Source: Paractinoplanes maris (GTDB lineage Bacteria > Actinomycetota > Actinomycetes > Mycobacteriales > Micromonosporaceae). From it: a DNA stretch of 64,000 bases. Shown here one piece after another: positions 9,617 through 18,490 of this stretch; the first letter of the stretch is position 1, and every line of letters starts with the position of its first letter. The stretch is from assembly GCF_023544465.1 (NCBI RefSeq), contig NZ_JALPVL010000012.1, positions 186,001 to 250,000 of the forward strand, in the 5' to 3' direction. The notes under the pieces were generated by a model that worked only from the letters and a program-made list of their open reading frames with translations, did no database searches and had not been told where the DNA came from. A program made the translations under genes and the position numbers.

Positions 9617-9931
9617 TCAGCTTTCCGTGCGGAAGAGCTCCGACCGCGGCACGTTCAGCGTCACGGTGGCCGGGCGGCCCTCGACCGACTCGGCGATCTG
9701 GTCACCACCGGCGTAGACGTCGTTGGAGAGGAAGCCGGTGCCGTCGATCCGCAGGTAACCGGAGGCCATCAGGCGCTCGGCCACGCCGGCGGCCACATCC
9801 GGGCGCACGCCGGTGTCCGGCATCTGCACGGCGGTCACCTGGCCGACCTCCTCGCCGGCTGAATCGGCGACGGTCATGCCCACGTTCACGCGGGCGATGG
9901 GCAACGGCTGCGTCGGGGTCTCAGGCTGCAT
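9617..9931 (-). CDS. DUF2171/PRC-barrel-like small protein
   Basis: A 104-residue soluble protein. The segment VNVGMTVADSAGEEVGQVT at residues 15-33 matches the opening strand pattern of DUF2171/PRC-barrel domains (GM-x-V-x-D-x-x-G-x-x-x-G-x-V). It lacks a signal peptide or membrane helix. The start overlaps the end of the upstream CtaG-like gene by 11 bases, so it is the last gene of a three-gene operon. The function is unknown; PRC-barrel proteins often bind RNA or membrane-associated partners. Confidence 0.8.
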   Translation of the reverse strand: MQPETPTQPLPIARVNVGMTVADSAGEEVGQVTAVQMPDTGVRPDVAAGVAERLMASGYLRIDGTGFLSNDVYAGGDQIAESVEGRPATVTLNVPRSELFRTES

Positions 9932-10679
9932 GGTGCCGGGATTCCCCGGCCGGGGCCACGGAAACCAGCCGCCACGGACGGCGTTCGGGCGCGGGCGCGA
10001 AGCACTGCCGGAAGAACAGCACGATGACCAGGACGTGCAGCAGGTCACCGCCGTAATACATGATCTGCGCGCCCGCCTCGGCCTCACCGGCGGGAACGCC
10101 CACCGGCGGATGTCCGTAGAGATGCTTGGCGAGGATGCCGTGGGCGGCCACGAAGGCCAGGAACACCGCGCCCCGGACGATCGGTCCCGGCCGGTGCGGC
10201 GCCGGGTCGCGGCCGATGATGGCGGCGGTGAGCAGACCGCCGGCCAGCAGCATGTGCACCTGCACCAGGGTGTGCAGCCACGGCCGGGCCATGGCCTGCG
10301 CATAGAGGCCGGTCGTGTAGAGCAGCCACAGCCCGCCCGCGTCGAGCACGGCCGCGGTCACCGGGTGGGTCAGGACCCAGGCCACCCGCGTACGCAGGAG
10401 ACGCGACACCCGGCGGGCCGGGCGCACCGGCAGGACGCGCAGCACGAGGGTCACCGGCCGGCCGAGGACCAGCAGCAGCGGCGCGGCCATGCCGAGCAGG
10501 AGATGGGCGGACATGTGGGCCCGGAAGTCGTGGTGCTGGCCGAAGGTGGCCGCCGCGGCCGTGGCCACGCCGGCATACCAGGCGAGCGAGCGGCCCACCG
10601 GCCAGTCGATGTCACGCCGGCGCAACCGGGCCACCGCCACCGCGTAGGCGCCGGCGAGCGCGGCCAGGCCCCAGATCAA
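9921..10679 (-). CDS. CtaG-like cytochrome c oxidase assembly membrane protein
   Basis: A 252-residue polytopic membrane protein of the Caa3_CtaG type. Histidine-rich helix ends are visible (GQHHDFRAHMSAHLLLGMAA; AHGILAKHLYGHPP; MYYGGDLLHVLVIVLFFRQ), typical of copper/heme-related assembly proteins. It starts with TTG at 10677-10679, overlapping the upstream DUF2243 stop by four bases (TTGA); no in-frame ATG lies near the first helix. CtaG_Bsu-type proteins are linked to heme-copper oxidase maturation. No oxidase gene is in the window, so the local partner is uncertain. Confidence 0.85.
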   Translation of the reverse strand: MIWGLAALAGAYAVAVARLRRRDIDWPVGRSLAWYAGVATAAAATFGQHHDFRAHMSAHLLLGMAAPLLLVLGRPVTLVLRVLPVRPARRVSRLLRTRVAWVLTHPVTAAVLDAGGLWLLYTTGLYAQAMARPWLHTLVQVHMLLAGGLLTAAIIGRDPAPHRPGPIVRGAVFLAFVAAHGILAKHLYGHPPVGVPAGEAEAGAQIMYYGGDLLHVLVIVLFFRQCFAPAPERRPWRLVSVAPAGESRHHAA

Positions 10680-11107
10680 GCGGCCACCGCGGTCCGCGAA
10701 CGGGTGAGCAGCACGACCCCGGCCACGATGAGCAGCCCGGCGATGATGTTCCAGGTCCAGTCGTACGCGGTGAGGTCCACCTCGTAGCGGATCTGGTGCA
10801 GCCGCATCAGCTTGTGCTGCACCGTCCCGTCGTACAGCTGGAAGGCGCCGGCCGCGGTGAGCAGGCCGCCCCACCACGGCCGGGCCCGGAAGGCACCCTC
10901 GCGCCGCAGCGACGCGAGCAGGAAGAGCGAGGCCACGGTGGCGAAGAAGCTCACGGCGTGGAAGATCCCGTCCGAGACGAGCCCCGCGGCCGGCGTCGAC
11001 TTGTCGTAGAAATGGTGCCAGTGCAGCAGTTGGTGGAAAACGGTCTCGTCGATGAACGCGGCGATCCCGATCCCCAGCAGCGCCCCGGAAAGAACGTTGT
11101 TCCGCAC
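10676..11107 (-). CDS. DUF2243 membrane protein
   Basis: A 143-residue four-helix membrane protein of the DUF2243 family. The conserved stretch AFIDETVFHQLLHWHHFYD at residues 17-35 carries several histidines, and DGTVQHKLMRLHQIRY follows helix 3. DUF2243 genes are typically beside CtaG-like genes, as here, and the histidines suggest metal or heme handling, but the family has no established function. It is the first gene of the DUF2243-CtaG-DUF2171 operon. Confidence 0.9.
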   Translation of the reverse strand: MRNNVLSGALLGIGIAAFIDETVFHQLLHWHHFYDKSTPAAGLVSDGIFHAVSFFATVASLFLLASLRREGAFRARPWWGGLLTAAGAFQLYDGTVQHKLMRLHQIRYEVDLTAYDWTWNIIAGLLIVAGVVLLTRSRTAVAA

Positions 11108-11210
11108 GATGGGTCCCTCCGGTCACGGTGGACCGATCGGGTACCCGCGGAGATCGACGGCAAACGGGCGAATGATCCGGCCGGACCGGGGTATGCGGCG
11201 CCCCGGACCG

Positions 11211-11253
11211 GTGCGGCACCGTCCCCAACTCCCGGCCGGGGACGGCGCCGCAC
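11211..11253 (-). terminator. Hairpin downstream of the glucanase gene
   Basis: A 16-bp inverted repeat (GTGCGGCACCGTCCCC and its near complement, one mismatched pair) with an 11-base loop lies 16 bases beyond the stop of the minus-strand glucanase gene. No T-run follows on the minus strand, so it is a probable rather than classical intrinsic terminator. Confidence 0.6.
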
Positions 11254-11268
11254 CTTTCCGATTCCGCG

Positions 11269-14200
11269 TCAGCCGCCGTTGATGACGAACTGCGAACCGG
11301 GCTGGACGACGATGTTGCCGTCGGCCGAGTTCGTGATGGTGACGTTCGTCAGGTTGGCGTTGCCGCGGGCGCCACTCATCGCGAGGATGCCGGCGCCGTT
11401 GTTGCTCTTGTCGATGCGGACGTTGGTGACCGCGACGTTCGGCATCTCGCCGCCGCCGGTCTTGAACTGAATGCCGTCGTACGTGGAGTCGATGATGTCG
11501 GTGTCCCGGATGGTGACGCCGGTGATCGGCTTGCTCGACGGGAAGAGCGTGATCGCGCCGAACTCCTGGTCCTCGTTCCAGAACACCCCACCGGCCCGGT
11601 AGAGGCCGTTGTTGGCGAGCAGCGTCGTCCCGCCGAACGGCAGCGGGTCGTGGTCGGTCGCCAGCATGATGCCCGGGTAGTTCATGGTGTCGGAGATCAG
11701 GTTGTTCTCGGCCGAGTTGTTCGAGCCGCCGTAGATCGCGATTCCGTTGGCCCGCCACGGCAGCTGCACCGTGTTGTTGACGAAATGGTTGTTGTTCGCG
11801 GAGTCGGCCGTCGTGTCCTTGACCCGCGGGTTGGCCCACACGGCCAGCGAGTCGTCACCGGTCGTCCGGAAGGACGAGTTGAACACCCGCGAGTTGCGCG
11901 TGCCGTTGGAGAAGTTGATGCCGTCGGCGTACGTGTCCCGGATGCGCATGCCGCTGAACTCGAGCCCGTCGCCCGGGTTCCAGTAGGCCGGCGTGTCCGA
12001 GTAGTCGCGGCCGACCCAGGCGCCGACGTTGACGTGCTCGATCCACACGTTGCTGATCTTGGTGTTCTTGCCGAGCCGGCCGTTGATGCCGTGACCGCGG
12101 TTGGCCCGGTTCGTCGTGTTGCCGAAGATCGCCAGGTCGGAGATCTGCGTGTTGTCGTCGATGTCGAAGCCGACGTTGCCCTCGTGCGGGTGGTTGATGT
12201 TGCCGGTCACGTTCTGCGGCTGGGTGTCGGTGTAGAGCCGGGTGTGCCACAGGCCGGCCCCGCGGACCACCACGTTCCGGATGCCCTTCTGGTTCCACTG
12301 CCCGCGGGTGGGGTCGGGCGACAGGATCTTCTGCTCCTGGCGCCACTGCCCGGCCGGGATCCAGACGCAGCTGATCACGCCGTTCTCGTCGTCGGTCACC
12401 GCGCGCTGGATGGCGGCGGTGTCGTCGAGGCCGTCGTTCGGCACCGCGCCGTAGGTGGTGATCGAGACACAGCCGGCGGGCTGGCTCAGCGCCGGCGCCA
12501 CCTGCTCGAGGTCGACCATGTCGATGATGTAGAACGACGCCGTGTCGCCCGAGTCCCGCTGCAACTTGAAGCGGGTGCCGGCCGGATACGACTGGGAGAG
12601 CAGCGCGTTCGACTCGTCGAAGAGCCGGCGCGCGTCGCCCGACGGGGTGTTCGACAGCGACTCGGTGTCGTCGCTGGTGCCGTAGAGCCAGCTGTTGCGG
12701 GAGGACAGCGTCAGCTTCTGCACGAACTGGTCGTTGGCGTAGAGGCTGATCGTCGCGGTGAGGCCGCCGCCGCCCGGCGCGTCCGGGATGGAGTTGCGCA
12801 CGACGATCGAGTTGGCCTGGTTGGCCGAGGTGAACTCGACGAACTGGCCGGTGCTGGTGAGGCGGATCGACTTGCGGCCCGACGACTCGGTGCCGAAGTT
12901 GGTGTGCCCGAAGGTCCGGAGCGCGTCCGCCTCGACCAGGGTGCCGTTGTGCCGGCCGGACTCGGCCTCGTAGGAGACGTACGGGGTCGCCGCTCCCCGC
13001 CCGACCACGATCGATTGCGTACGGGAGTTGTTGTTCTCGTTGGTCTCGGCCACCACACCGGTGGCGTCGGCCGTGGCCGTCACGGTGGCGCCGCCGCTGG
13101 TCGCCGTCCAGGGTCCGGCGTTGACGGTGACGGTCGCGCCGGCGGCGATGCTGCCGGTGGCGGCGTTCAGCGTGGTGCTGCCCGCGACGACCCGGGTGAC
13201 ACTGGCCGCGGCCGCGCTCGTGCCGCGGTTGTTGACCTGCACCGCGAAGGTGACCGCGGAGCCGGCTGCCGGGTTGGCCGGGTTCGGGGTGACGCTCAGG
13301 ACCTGCAGGTCGGGGCCCGGCGCCTGGGCGACGACGAGCGAGCCGGGCGCGGTGTAGGTGTTGTTGCCGTTGTCGGTCTCGGCGACGGTGTTGGCCGGGT
13401 CGACGACGGCGGACACCTGGTAGCTGCCCTGTCCCCGCCGGCCCGCGCTGACCGCGACGGTGCTCGAGGCGCCGGCCGCGAGTGCTCCGACGGTGGCGCT
13501 GCCGATCACGGTGCCGTTGAGGCGCACGTCGACTGTGGTCGCGGCCGAGGCGACCGTCCCGGCGTTGCGTACGGTGGCCGAGACGGAGATGGTGGAGGAC
13601 TCGTCCGGCGTCGTGGGCGTCCACGACAGACCGGTCACGACCAGGTCGGCCGCCGGCGCCCAGGACCCGAGCACCTGCAGCTCGGCGACCTGCGCGCCCG
13701 GTGCGCCGGTGTTGCTGAAGAACTGGAGCTGCAGGTCGGCGACCCGCCCGGTGACCGGGATGGTCACCGTGTTGCCGGAGCCGAAGGCGTAGTCGGCGCG
13801 GGCCTTGAGGGAGCTGTAGGTCGCGGCGCCCTGAGCCCGGCCGAACACCTGGATGCCCTGCGTGCGGGGGCCCCACGACGGATCGGGGTTGAGCTTGACG
13901 ACCACCCCGGTGATGTTGGCGTCCGAGCCGAGCTTGGTGGTCAGCGTGGCCGGGAGGCCGTTCGACTCCCAGTAGCTGGCCAGGTTGTTGTCGTTGGCGT
14001 TGGGCGCGACATAGGTGAAGACGTTGCTCGACGCCTCCATCGGCTTGCCGGCGGCCAGGTTGGTGCCGGTCGGCGGGTCCGGATCGGGGTCGGGGTTCTG
14101 CCCGGCCACGCCATAGACCTCGAGCTCGGAGAGCTGCCCGGCCGGCCAGCCGGTGTTGCCGGTGATGGTGACCCGGACGTAGCGGACGGTCGCGGCGGTG

Positions 14201-14610
14201 AAGTCGATGGTCACCGTGTTGCCACTGGCCGGGTTGAAGGTGCGGCCGGCGCTCGCCGAGAGCGTGCTCCAGCTGCTGCTGGTGGTGCTGCCCTGGACGG
14301 TCAGGGTCTGGGTGCGGGTGGCCCAGTCGGCCGGGGGCGGCAGCTTGAGCTTGACCTGGTCGATCGCGACGCTGCTGCCGAGGTCGACCTGCACCCACTG
14401 CGGGAAGGCGTTGTTCGGACTCTCCCAATAGGAGCCGGCGTTCCCGTCGGTGACGTTCCCGGCACCGTACGGGCCGTTGGTGCCACTGGCCGTGGCCGCC
14501 TTGCCCTGGGCGAGGTTGGGGCCGCCGGCCGCCTGCGCGGGGGTGGCCGAGATCCCGGTGGTGACCAGGGCGGTCGCCAGGATGCCGGTAAGGAGTCTTC
14601 GTCCTCTCAT
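11269..14610 (-). CDS. Secreted multi-domain alpha-1,3-glucanase (GH87-type)
   Basis: A 1113-residue secreted protein. Signal peptide to about residue 28 (ATPAQA-AG). Two F5/8-type C (discoidin-like) carbohydrate-binding domains at about 28-170 and 178-312, separated by a DPDPDP linker; two CARDB modules at about 313-425 and 426-535; a CBM35-like module at about 536-705 (YEAESGRHNG); and a right-handed beta-helix catalytic domain to the end. In the helix, ADGINFSNG and TTGDDSLAVW place three Asp residues 23 and 24 apart, the spacing I recall for catalytic Asp in GH87 enzymes of known structure. It probably degrades fungal or dental-type alpha-1,3-glucan. The start at 14608-14610 follows a GAGGAC ribosome site and gives a clean signal peptide. 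Confidence 0.82.
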   Translation of the reverse strand: MRGRRLLTGILATALVTTGISATPAQAAGGPNLAQGKAATASGTNGPYGAGNVTDGNAGSYWESPNNAFPQWVQVDLGSSVAIDQVKLKLPPPADWATRTQTLTVQGSTTSSSWSTLSASAGRTFNPASGNTVTIDFTAATVRYVRVTITGNTGWPAGQLSELEVYGVAGQNPDPDPDPPTGTNLAAGKPMEASSNVFTYVAPNANDNNLASYWESNGLPATLTTKLGSDANITGVVVKLNPDPSWGPRTQGIQVFGRAQGAATYSSLKARADYAFGSGNTVTIPVTGRVADLQLQFFSNTGAPGAQVAELQVLGSWAPAADLVVTGLSWTPTTPDESSTISVSATVRNAGTVASAATTVDVRLNGTVIGSATVGALAAGASSTVAVSAGRRGQGSYQVSAVVDPANTVAETDNGNNTYTAPGSLVVAQAPGPDLQVLSVTPNPANPAAGSAVTFAVQVNNRGTSAAAASVTRVVAGSTTLNAATGSIAAGATVTVNAGPWTATSGGATVTATADATGVVAETNENNNSRTQSIVVGRGAATPYVSYEAESGRHNGTLVEADALRTFGHTNFGTESSGRKSIRLTSTGQFVEFTSANQANSIVVRNSIPDAPGGGGLTATISLYANDQFVQKLTLSSRNSWLYGTSDDTESLSNTPSGDARRLFDESNALLSQSYPAGTRFKLQRDSGDTASFYIIDMVDLEQVAPALSQPAGCVSITTYGAVPNDGLDDTAAIQRAVTDDENGVISCVWIPAGQWRQEQKILSPDPTRGQWNQKGIRNVVVRGAGLWHTRLYTDTQPQNVTGNINHPHEGNVGFDIDDNTQISDLAIFGNTTNRANRGHGINGRLGKNTKISNVWIEHVNVGAWVGRDYSDTPAYWNPGDGLEFSGMRIRDTYADGINFSNGTRNSRVFNSSFRTTGDDSLAVWANPRVKDTTADSANNNHFVNNTVQLPWRANGIAIYGGSNNSAENNLISDTMNYPGIMLATDHDPLPFGGTTLLANNGLYRAGGVFWNEDQEFGAITLFPSSKPITGVTIRDTDIIDSTYDGIQFKTGGGEMPNVAVTNVRIDKSNNGAGILAMSGARGNANLTNVTITNSADGNIVVQPGSQFVINGG

Positions 14611-14832
14611 GAAGTCCTCTTCGTGGTGCGTATGGGGCCGCCGGGCGGGGATCCCGGCGACCACCGGGGGACGGGGGAGGTTCTGCCACGATTTTTCGCC
14701 GTGTTGCCAAGTTTTTTCGTGAACAGGCATTCAAGGTTTCAGATACGTCACTACTTCGTCAACGGTTGATGTCGCGGACACGGCAAAGCTCGCACCCGGC
14801 GCGGACGGCGGGATGAGCCCGCAGCCGGGCGG

Positions 14833-15882
14833 TCAGGGGAAGGTGACCTGGACCCGCAGGCCGTCGTGGCCGGAGGACGACGCGGCGATGACGCCGTCGT
14901 GGGCGCGGACGATGGAGCGCGCGATGGACAGACCGAGGCCGGCCCCGCCGCTGTGGTCGATGCGGGCACCGCTGAGCCGGCGGAACGGCTCGAAGAGGGC
15001 GGCCACCTCGTCGACCGGCACGTCGTCACCGGTGTTGGTGACGATCAGCGCCGGGTCCGCACCGACCCGCACGTCGAGCGTGCCGCCGGGGCGGTTGTAT
15101 TTGATCGCGTTCTGCACCAGGTTGCCGACCAGCCGTTCCAGCAGCACCTGCTCACCGAGCACGAGCCGGGGCTGGAGCTCGCTGGTGATGGTGACGCCGG
15201 CCTCGCCGGCCCGTGCGCGGTGGGCGTCGAGGACCGCCTCGGTTATCCGGTCGAGCCGTAAAGGCGTACGGGAGACCAGGCCGCGATCGCTCTCACTGAG
15301 CACCAGCAGGCCCTCGATCAGGCGCTCGTTGCGCTCGTTGGTCTCGAGCAGCTGCGCCGCCAGCAACTCCAGCTGCTCCGCGCCCAGCGTGCGGGCCAGG
15401 CCGACCTCGATCAGCGTCCGCTGCACGGCCAGCGGGGTCCGCAGCTCGTGCGAGGCGTCGGCGGCGAAGCGGCGCTGCGCCTCGTAACCGACGGCGATCC
15501 GGTCCATCATCTCGTCGATCGAGCGGCCCAGGACGGCCAGCTCGTCCCGCCCGTCGCCCGGGCGCAGCCGGTGGCCGAGGTTCTGCGGCCCGACGTCGGC
15601 GATCACCGGCGCCAGGTCGCGCAACGGGCGCAGGCACCACCGGATCACCGGGTAGGAGGCCGCCAGCAGCGCCGTCAGCACGACGGCGATGGCGAGAGTC
15701 GACGGGATGCTGGGCCGCCGGAACAGTTGCCGGCAGATCAGGTGCGAACTGTCCGGGGTGGGCGGCGCGCACCAGTCCGGGGTGACGTCCCACCAGATCG
15801 ACAGCACGGTGTCGGCCATCGGTCGTACGAAAAGCGCGGCCACCAGCAGCATCGCGCAGAGCAGCAGGATGCGCCGTCTCAT
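14833..15882 (-). CDS. Sensor histidine kinase
   Basis: A 349-residue class I kinase. Helix 1 at residues 5-23, a 35-residue external loop with two cysteines (DWCAPP and ICRQLF) that could pair, helix 2 at about 62-82, HAMP, then the dimerisation helix with ASHELRTPLAV (phospho-His) and an ATPase domain with NAIKYN (N box) and GAGLGLSIARSIV (G2 box). The start overlaps the stop of the response regulator gene (ATGA), so both are made from one transcript. The signal may be an oxidant or ligand acting on the small external loop (inference). Confidence 0.93.
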   Translation of the reverse strand: MRRRILLLCAMLLVAALFVRPMADTVLSIWWDVTPDWCAPPTPDSSHLICRQLFRRPSIPSTLAIAVVLTALLAASYPVIRWCLRPLRDLAPVIADVGPQNLGHRLRPGDGRDELAVLGRSIDEMMDRIAVGYEAQRRFAADASHELRTPLAVQRTLIEVGLARTLGAEQLELLAAQLLETNERNERLIEGLLVLSESDRGLVSRTPLRLDRITEAVLDAHRARAGEAGVTITSELQPRLVLGEQVLLERLVGNLVQNAIKYNRPGGTLDVRVGADPALIVTNTGDDVPVDEVAALFEPFRRLSGARIDHSGGAGLGLSIARSIVRAHDGVIAASSSGHDGLRVQVTFP

Positions 15883-16538
15883 GAGCCGAGCCGGTAGCCG
15901 GCGCGCGGCACGGTGTGCAGCACCGACGGCTCGCCGAGCTTGCGCCGCAAGGTCATCACGGTCATCCGGACGGTGTTGGTGAACGGGTCGGTGTTCTCGT
16001 CCCACGCCTGCTCGAGCAGGTCCTCGGCGCTGACCACCCGGCCGCCGGCCCGCAACAGCACGTGCAGGACGGCGAACTCCTTGGGCGACAGCGACAGCAC
16101 CTGCCCGTCCCGGCTCGCCGTGTGCCGGGCGACATCGAGGACGACGCCGTCCTGCTCCAGCACGGGCGGCAGGGCCGGCCCCGACCGCCGCGACAGCGCC
16201 TGCAGACGGGCGACGAGCTCGGCGAACGCGAACGGCTTGGTCAGGTAGTCGTCGGCGCCCAGCCCGAGCCCCTCGACCCGGTCCCGGATGCCGGCCGCCG
16301 CGGTGAGCAGCAGCACCTTGGTGTCCGCCCCGGTCTCGCTGATCCACCGGCACACCTCGTCGCCGGTGCGCCCCGGCATGTCCCGGTCGAGCACGGCCAC
16401 GTCGTAGCGGTTGACCCCGAGCCGTTCGATCGCCGCCTCCCCGTCGTAGACGACGTCGACGGCCATCGCCTGCCGCCGCAGCCCCTCGGCGAGGGTGTCG
16501 GCCAGCACCCGCTCGTCCTCCGCCACCAGCACTCGCAC
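15879..16538 (-). CDS. OmpR/PhoB-family response regulator
   Basis: A 219-residue regulator: receiver domain with the acidic pair in VAEDER, phospho-acceptor in VAVLDRDMPG, Lys in LTKPFAF, and a C-terminal winged helix (LSPKEFAVLHVLL; TVRMTVMTLRRKLG). GTG at 16536-16538 is preferred because it directly opens the first receiver strand. ATG codons 6 and 14 codons further upstream are possible but give an atypical N-terminal tail. It is cotranscribed with the kinase and divergent from a secreted protease gene, which may be a target. Confidence 0.92.
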   Translation of the reverse strand: MRVLVAEDERVLADTLAEGLRRQAMAVDVVYDGEAAIERLGVNRYDVAVLDRDMPGRTGDEVCRWISETGADTKVLLLTAAAGIRDRVEGLGLGADDYLTKPFAFAELVARLQALSRRSGPALPPVLEQDGVVLDVARHTASRDGQVLSLSPKEFAVLHVLLRAGGRVVSAEDLLEQAWDENTDPFTNTVRMTVMTLRRKLGEPSVLHTVPRAGYRLGS

Positions 16539-16624
16539 GGTCCCACGCTTCCACATCCGCGATAAAAGATTCATAAGCACTCCGCTGACGACCGTGTGAC
16601 AGTCGTTCTCGCAGGGTTGTCGCC

Positions 16625-17560
16625 ATGTCCAGGGTCCTCGCCACGCTCGCCACCGCCATCCTCGTCGTGCTGCTGGGGACGGCCCAGCCGGCTTCGGCGA
16701 TCGCGTACGGCGAGAACGCGCGCGACGGCGCCTACCCCTTCTCGGTCCGGCTGACGATGACCGGCCTGCCCACCGCCGACCGGGGCCGCCGCGACAGCTC
16801 CTGCTCGGGCGCGCTGATCGCTCCGCGCTGGATCGTCACGGCCGGTCACTGCTTCCGCGACGCGGCCGGCCAGAAGGTCAGCCACCCGGTGGCCGAGCGC
16901 ACCACCGCCACGATCGGCCGCACGCTGGTCGCCGGCGGCCGAGGTGGGCAGGTGATCGAGGTGGTGGCGGTCCACCAGTCCGAGACGACCGACGTGGCCC
17001 TGGCTGAACTGGACACCCCGGTCACCGGGATCACCCCGCTGCGCGTGGCCACCCACCCGCCGTCGCCCGGCGAGAGCCTCCGCCTGACCGGTTTCGGCCT
17101 GACCGCCGGCCAGGTGCCGGCCAAGCGCCTGCAGACCGGCCGCTTCACCATCGACGCCGTGGGCGACTCCCTGATCGAGACCTCGGGCACCGCCCCGCAG
17201 GACGACACCAGCCCCTGCCCGCACGACTCGGGCGGCCCGTATTTCCGCACCACCGACAGCGGCCCCGAGCTGGTGGCCGTGGTGAGCGGCGGCCCGAGCT
17301 GCCCGCACACGGGCCCCGACCTCAGCGCCCGCACCGACAACATCAGCGACTGGATCACCGCCACCACCAGCGGCTCGTCGAGGTCGACGCCGCTCTACTA
17401 CCTGGGCCTGATCCCGGTGGCGGTGCTCGTGGTCGCGCTCGGCGTGTGGGCCCTTCGCCGCCGGGCTGCCTATCGTGTGACGGGTGCTGACCTTGGGAGT
17501 CGACCTGGCCTCGGCCGACGAGCGTACGGCGATCGCGTCGGTGGAGTGGGCCGGCGGTGA
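16625..17560 (+). CDS. Secreted trypsin-like serine protease with C-terminal anchor
   Basis: A 311-residue S1 protease: signal peptide to about residue 26 (PASA-IA), His in WIVTAGHC, Asp in TTDVALAEL, Ser in CPHDSGGPY. The usual GDSGGP is HDSGGP here. A membrane helix at about 257-277 (YYLGLIPVAVLVVALGVWAL) followed by Arg residues would anchor it by its C-terminus. The last 26 codons overlap the next gene by 77 bases in another frame, which is long for real genes and suggests the tail beyond the anchor is new or frameshifted. It is divergent from a two-component system 86 bases away. Confidence 0.88.
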   Translation: MSRVLATLATAILVVLLGTAQPASAIAYGENARDGAYPFSVRLTMTGLPTADRGRRDSSCSGALIAPRWIVTAGHCFRDAAGQKVSHPVAERTTATIGRTLVAGGRGGQVIEVVAVHQSETTDVALAELDTPVTGITPLRVATHPPSPGESLRLTGFGLTAGQVPAKRLQTGRFTIDAVGDSLIETSGTAPQDDTSPCPHDSGGPYFRTTDSGPELVAVVSGGPSCPHTGPDLSARTDNISDWITATTSGSSRSTPLYYLGLIPVAVLVVALGVWALRRRAAYRVTGADLGSRPGLGRRAYGDRVGGVGRR

Positions 17561-18212
17561 GGCCACCGTCCGCACGCTGCAGGGCGGTGTCACCGACGCC
17601 GAGCTGATCGACGCGATCCGGGCCGCCGACAAGGCCGGCATCGACTGCCCGCTCGGGTGGCCGGACGCTTTCGTGGACTTCGTCGGGGCGCAGCGGACCG
17701 GTTCGCTGTCCCCGGTGCGGGCCGACGCGGCCTGGCGGCGGGGTCTCGCCTATCGGCTCACCGACCAGGTCGTACGGGTCGAAGCGGGCCTCAACCCGCT
17801 CAGCGTCTCGGCCGACCGCATCGCCTACGTGGCGTTCCGCTGCGCCAACCTGCTGGCCTCGCTGGGCATGCCGATCGACCGCTCCGGAGCGGGCCTGGTG
17901 GTCGAGGTCTATCCCGCCGCCTCCCTGCGCCGCTGGGGACTGACCCACCGCGGCTACAAGCTGCCCGGCCCGGACGCCCTCGGTCTCCTCGTCGACAGCC
18001 TGCTCGCGGCCGCGCCCTGGCTGAGTCTCGGCCCGTTCGAGCCGCTGTGCCGCCGGAGCCACGACGCCTTCGACGCGGTGATCGCCGCGCTGGCCGCCCG
18101 GGCCGCCGCCCTGGGTCGCGCCCTGGAACCGGCCCCGGAGGAGCGGGGGAGGGCTCGCAGGGAGGGCTGGATAGCCCTGCCGACCTGTGATTTAGGTGAC
18201 CTGACGGAGTGA
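17484..18212 (+). CDS. DUF429 family protein
   Basis: A 242-residue soluble protein of the DUF429 family. The opening LTLGVDLAS is the family's first strand with its conserved Asp, followed by GIDCPLGWP, VEVYPAASLRRWG and SHDAFDAVIAALAARA. The fold resembles RNase H-like nucleases, but no activity is established for DUF429. The GTG start at 17484 cannot be moved later without losing the first strand, so the 77-base overlap with the protease gene appears genuine. Confidence 0.85.
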   Translation: MLTLGVDLASADERTAIASVEWAGGEATVRTLQGGVTDAELIDAIRAADKAGIDCPLGWPDAFVDFVGAQRTGSLSPVRADAAWRRGLAYRLTDQVVRVEAGLNPLSVSADRIAYVAFRCANLLASLGMPIDRSGAGLVVEVYPAASLRRWGLTHRGYKLPGPDALGLLVDSLLAAAPWLSLGPFEPLCRRSHDAFDAVIAALAARAAALGRALEPAPEERGRARREGWIALPTCDLGDLTE

Positions 18213-18226
18213 CCCGGAAAACAGAA

Positions 18227-18258
18227 CAGGCCACACAGTCCGTGGACTGTATGGCCTG
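18227..18258 (+). terminator. Hairpin after the DUF429 gene
   Basis: A 14-bp inverted repeat with one mismatch (CAGGCCACACAGTC / GACTGTATGGCCTG, loop CGTG) 15 bases beyond the DUF429 stop. There is no T-run, so it is a probable terminator. It marks the left border of the mobile-element region. Confidence 0.6.
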
Positions 18259-18333
18259 GGTGATGCTTGGTGGCGAATCACGCGTTCGGCTGCCGCCGTC
18301 GACCGCCGGGGCGGGCCGTCCGGCGGCCCGATC

Positions 18334-18490
18334 TAGTCCGGCGGGACTCACCGTCGATGCGACGGCGGTCGACACCCGTTGGTGCGGCGACATCACCTAC
18401 ATCACCACGTGGGAAGGCTGGCTATATCCGGCCACCGTCATCGACCTCGCCCGGCGTCGCGGGCTGGGCCGTCGCCGACGGTCTCAAAAC
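18334..18490 (+). pseudogene. IS3-family transposase remnant
   Basis: The plus strand reads TRWCGDITYITTWEGWLYPA then TVIDLA, the start of the integrase (rve) catalytic core of IS3-family OrfB, with the first catalytic Asp in GDITY. The reading then jumps frame to GVAGWAVADGLKT, which in intact copies continues SRRVVGWAVADHL, so at least one base was lost near 18450. A second disruption is likely upstream near 18345. Only about 50 codons remain, and the fragment ends where the oppositely oriented IS110 remnant ends. Confidence 0.8.

Noticed and set aside
11650..14769. A 1039-codon open frame opposite the glucanase gene
   Set aside because: It is antisense to a gene with clear domains and signal peptide, and its composition (Arg/Gly/Val-rich) is a by-product of high GC.
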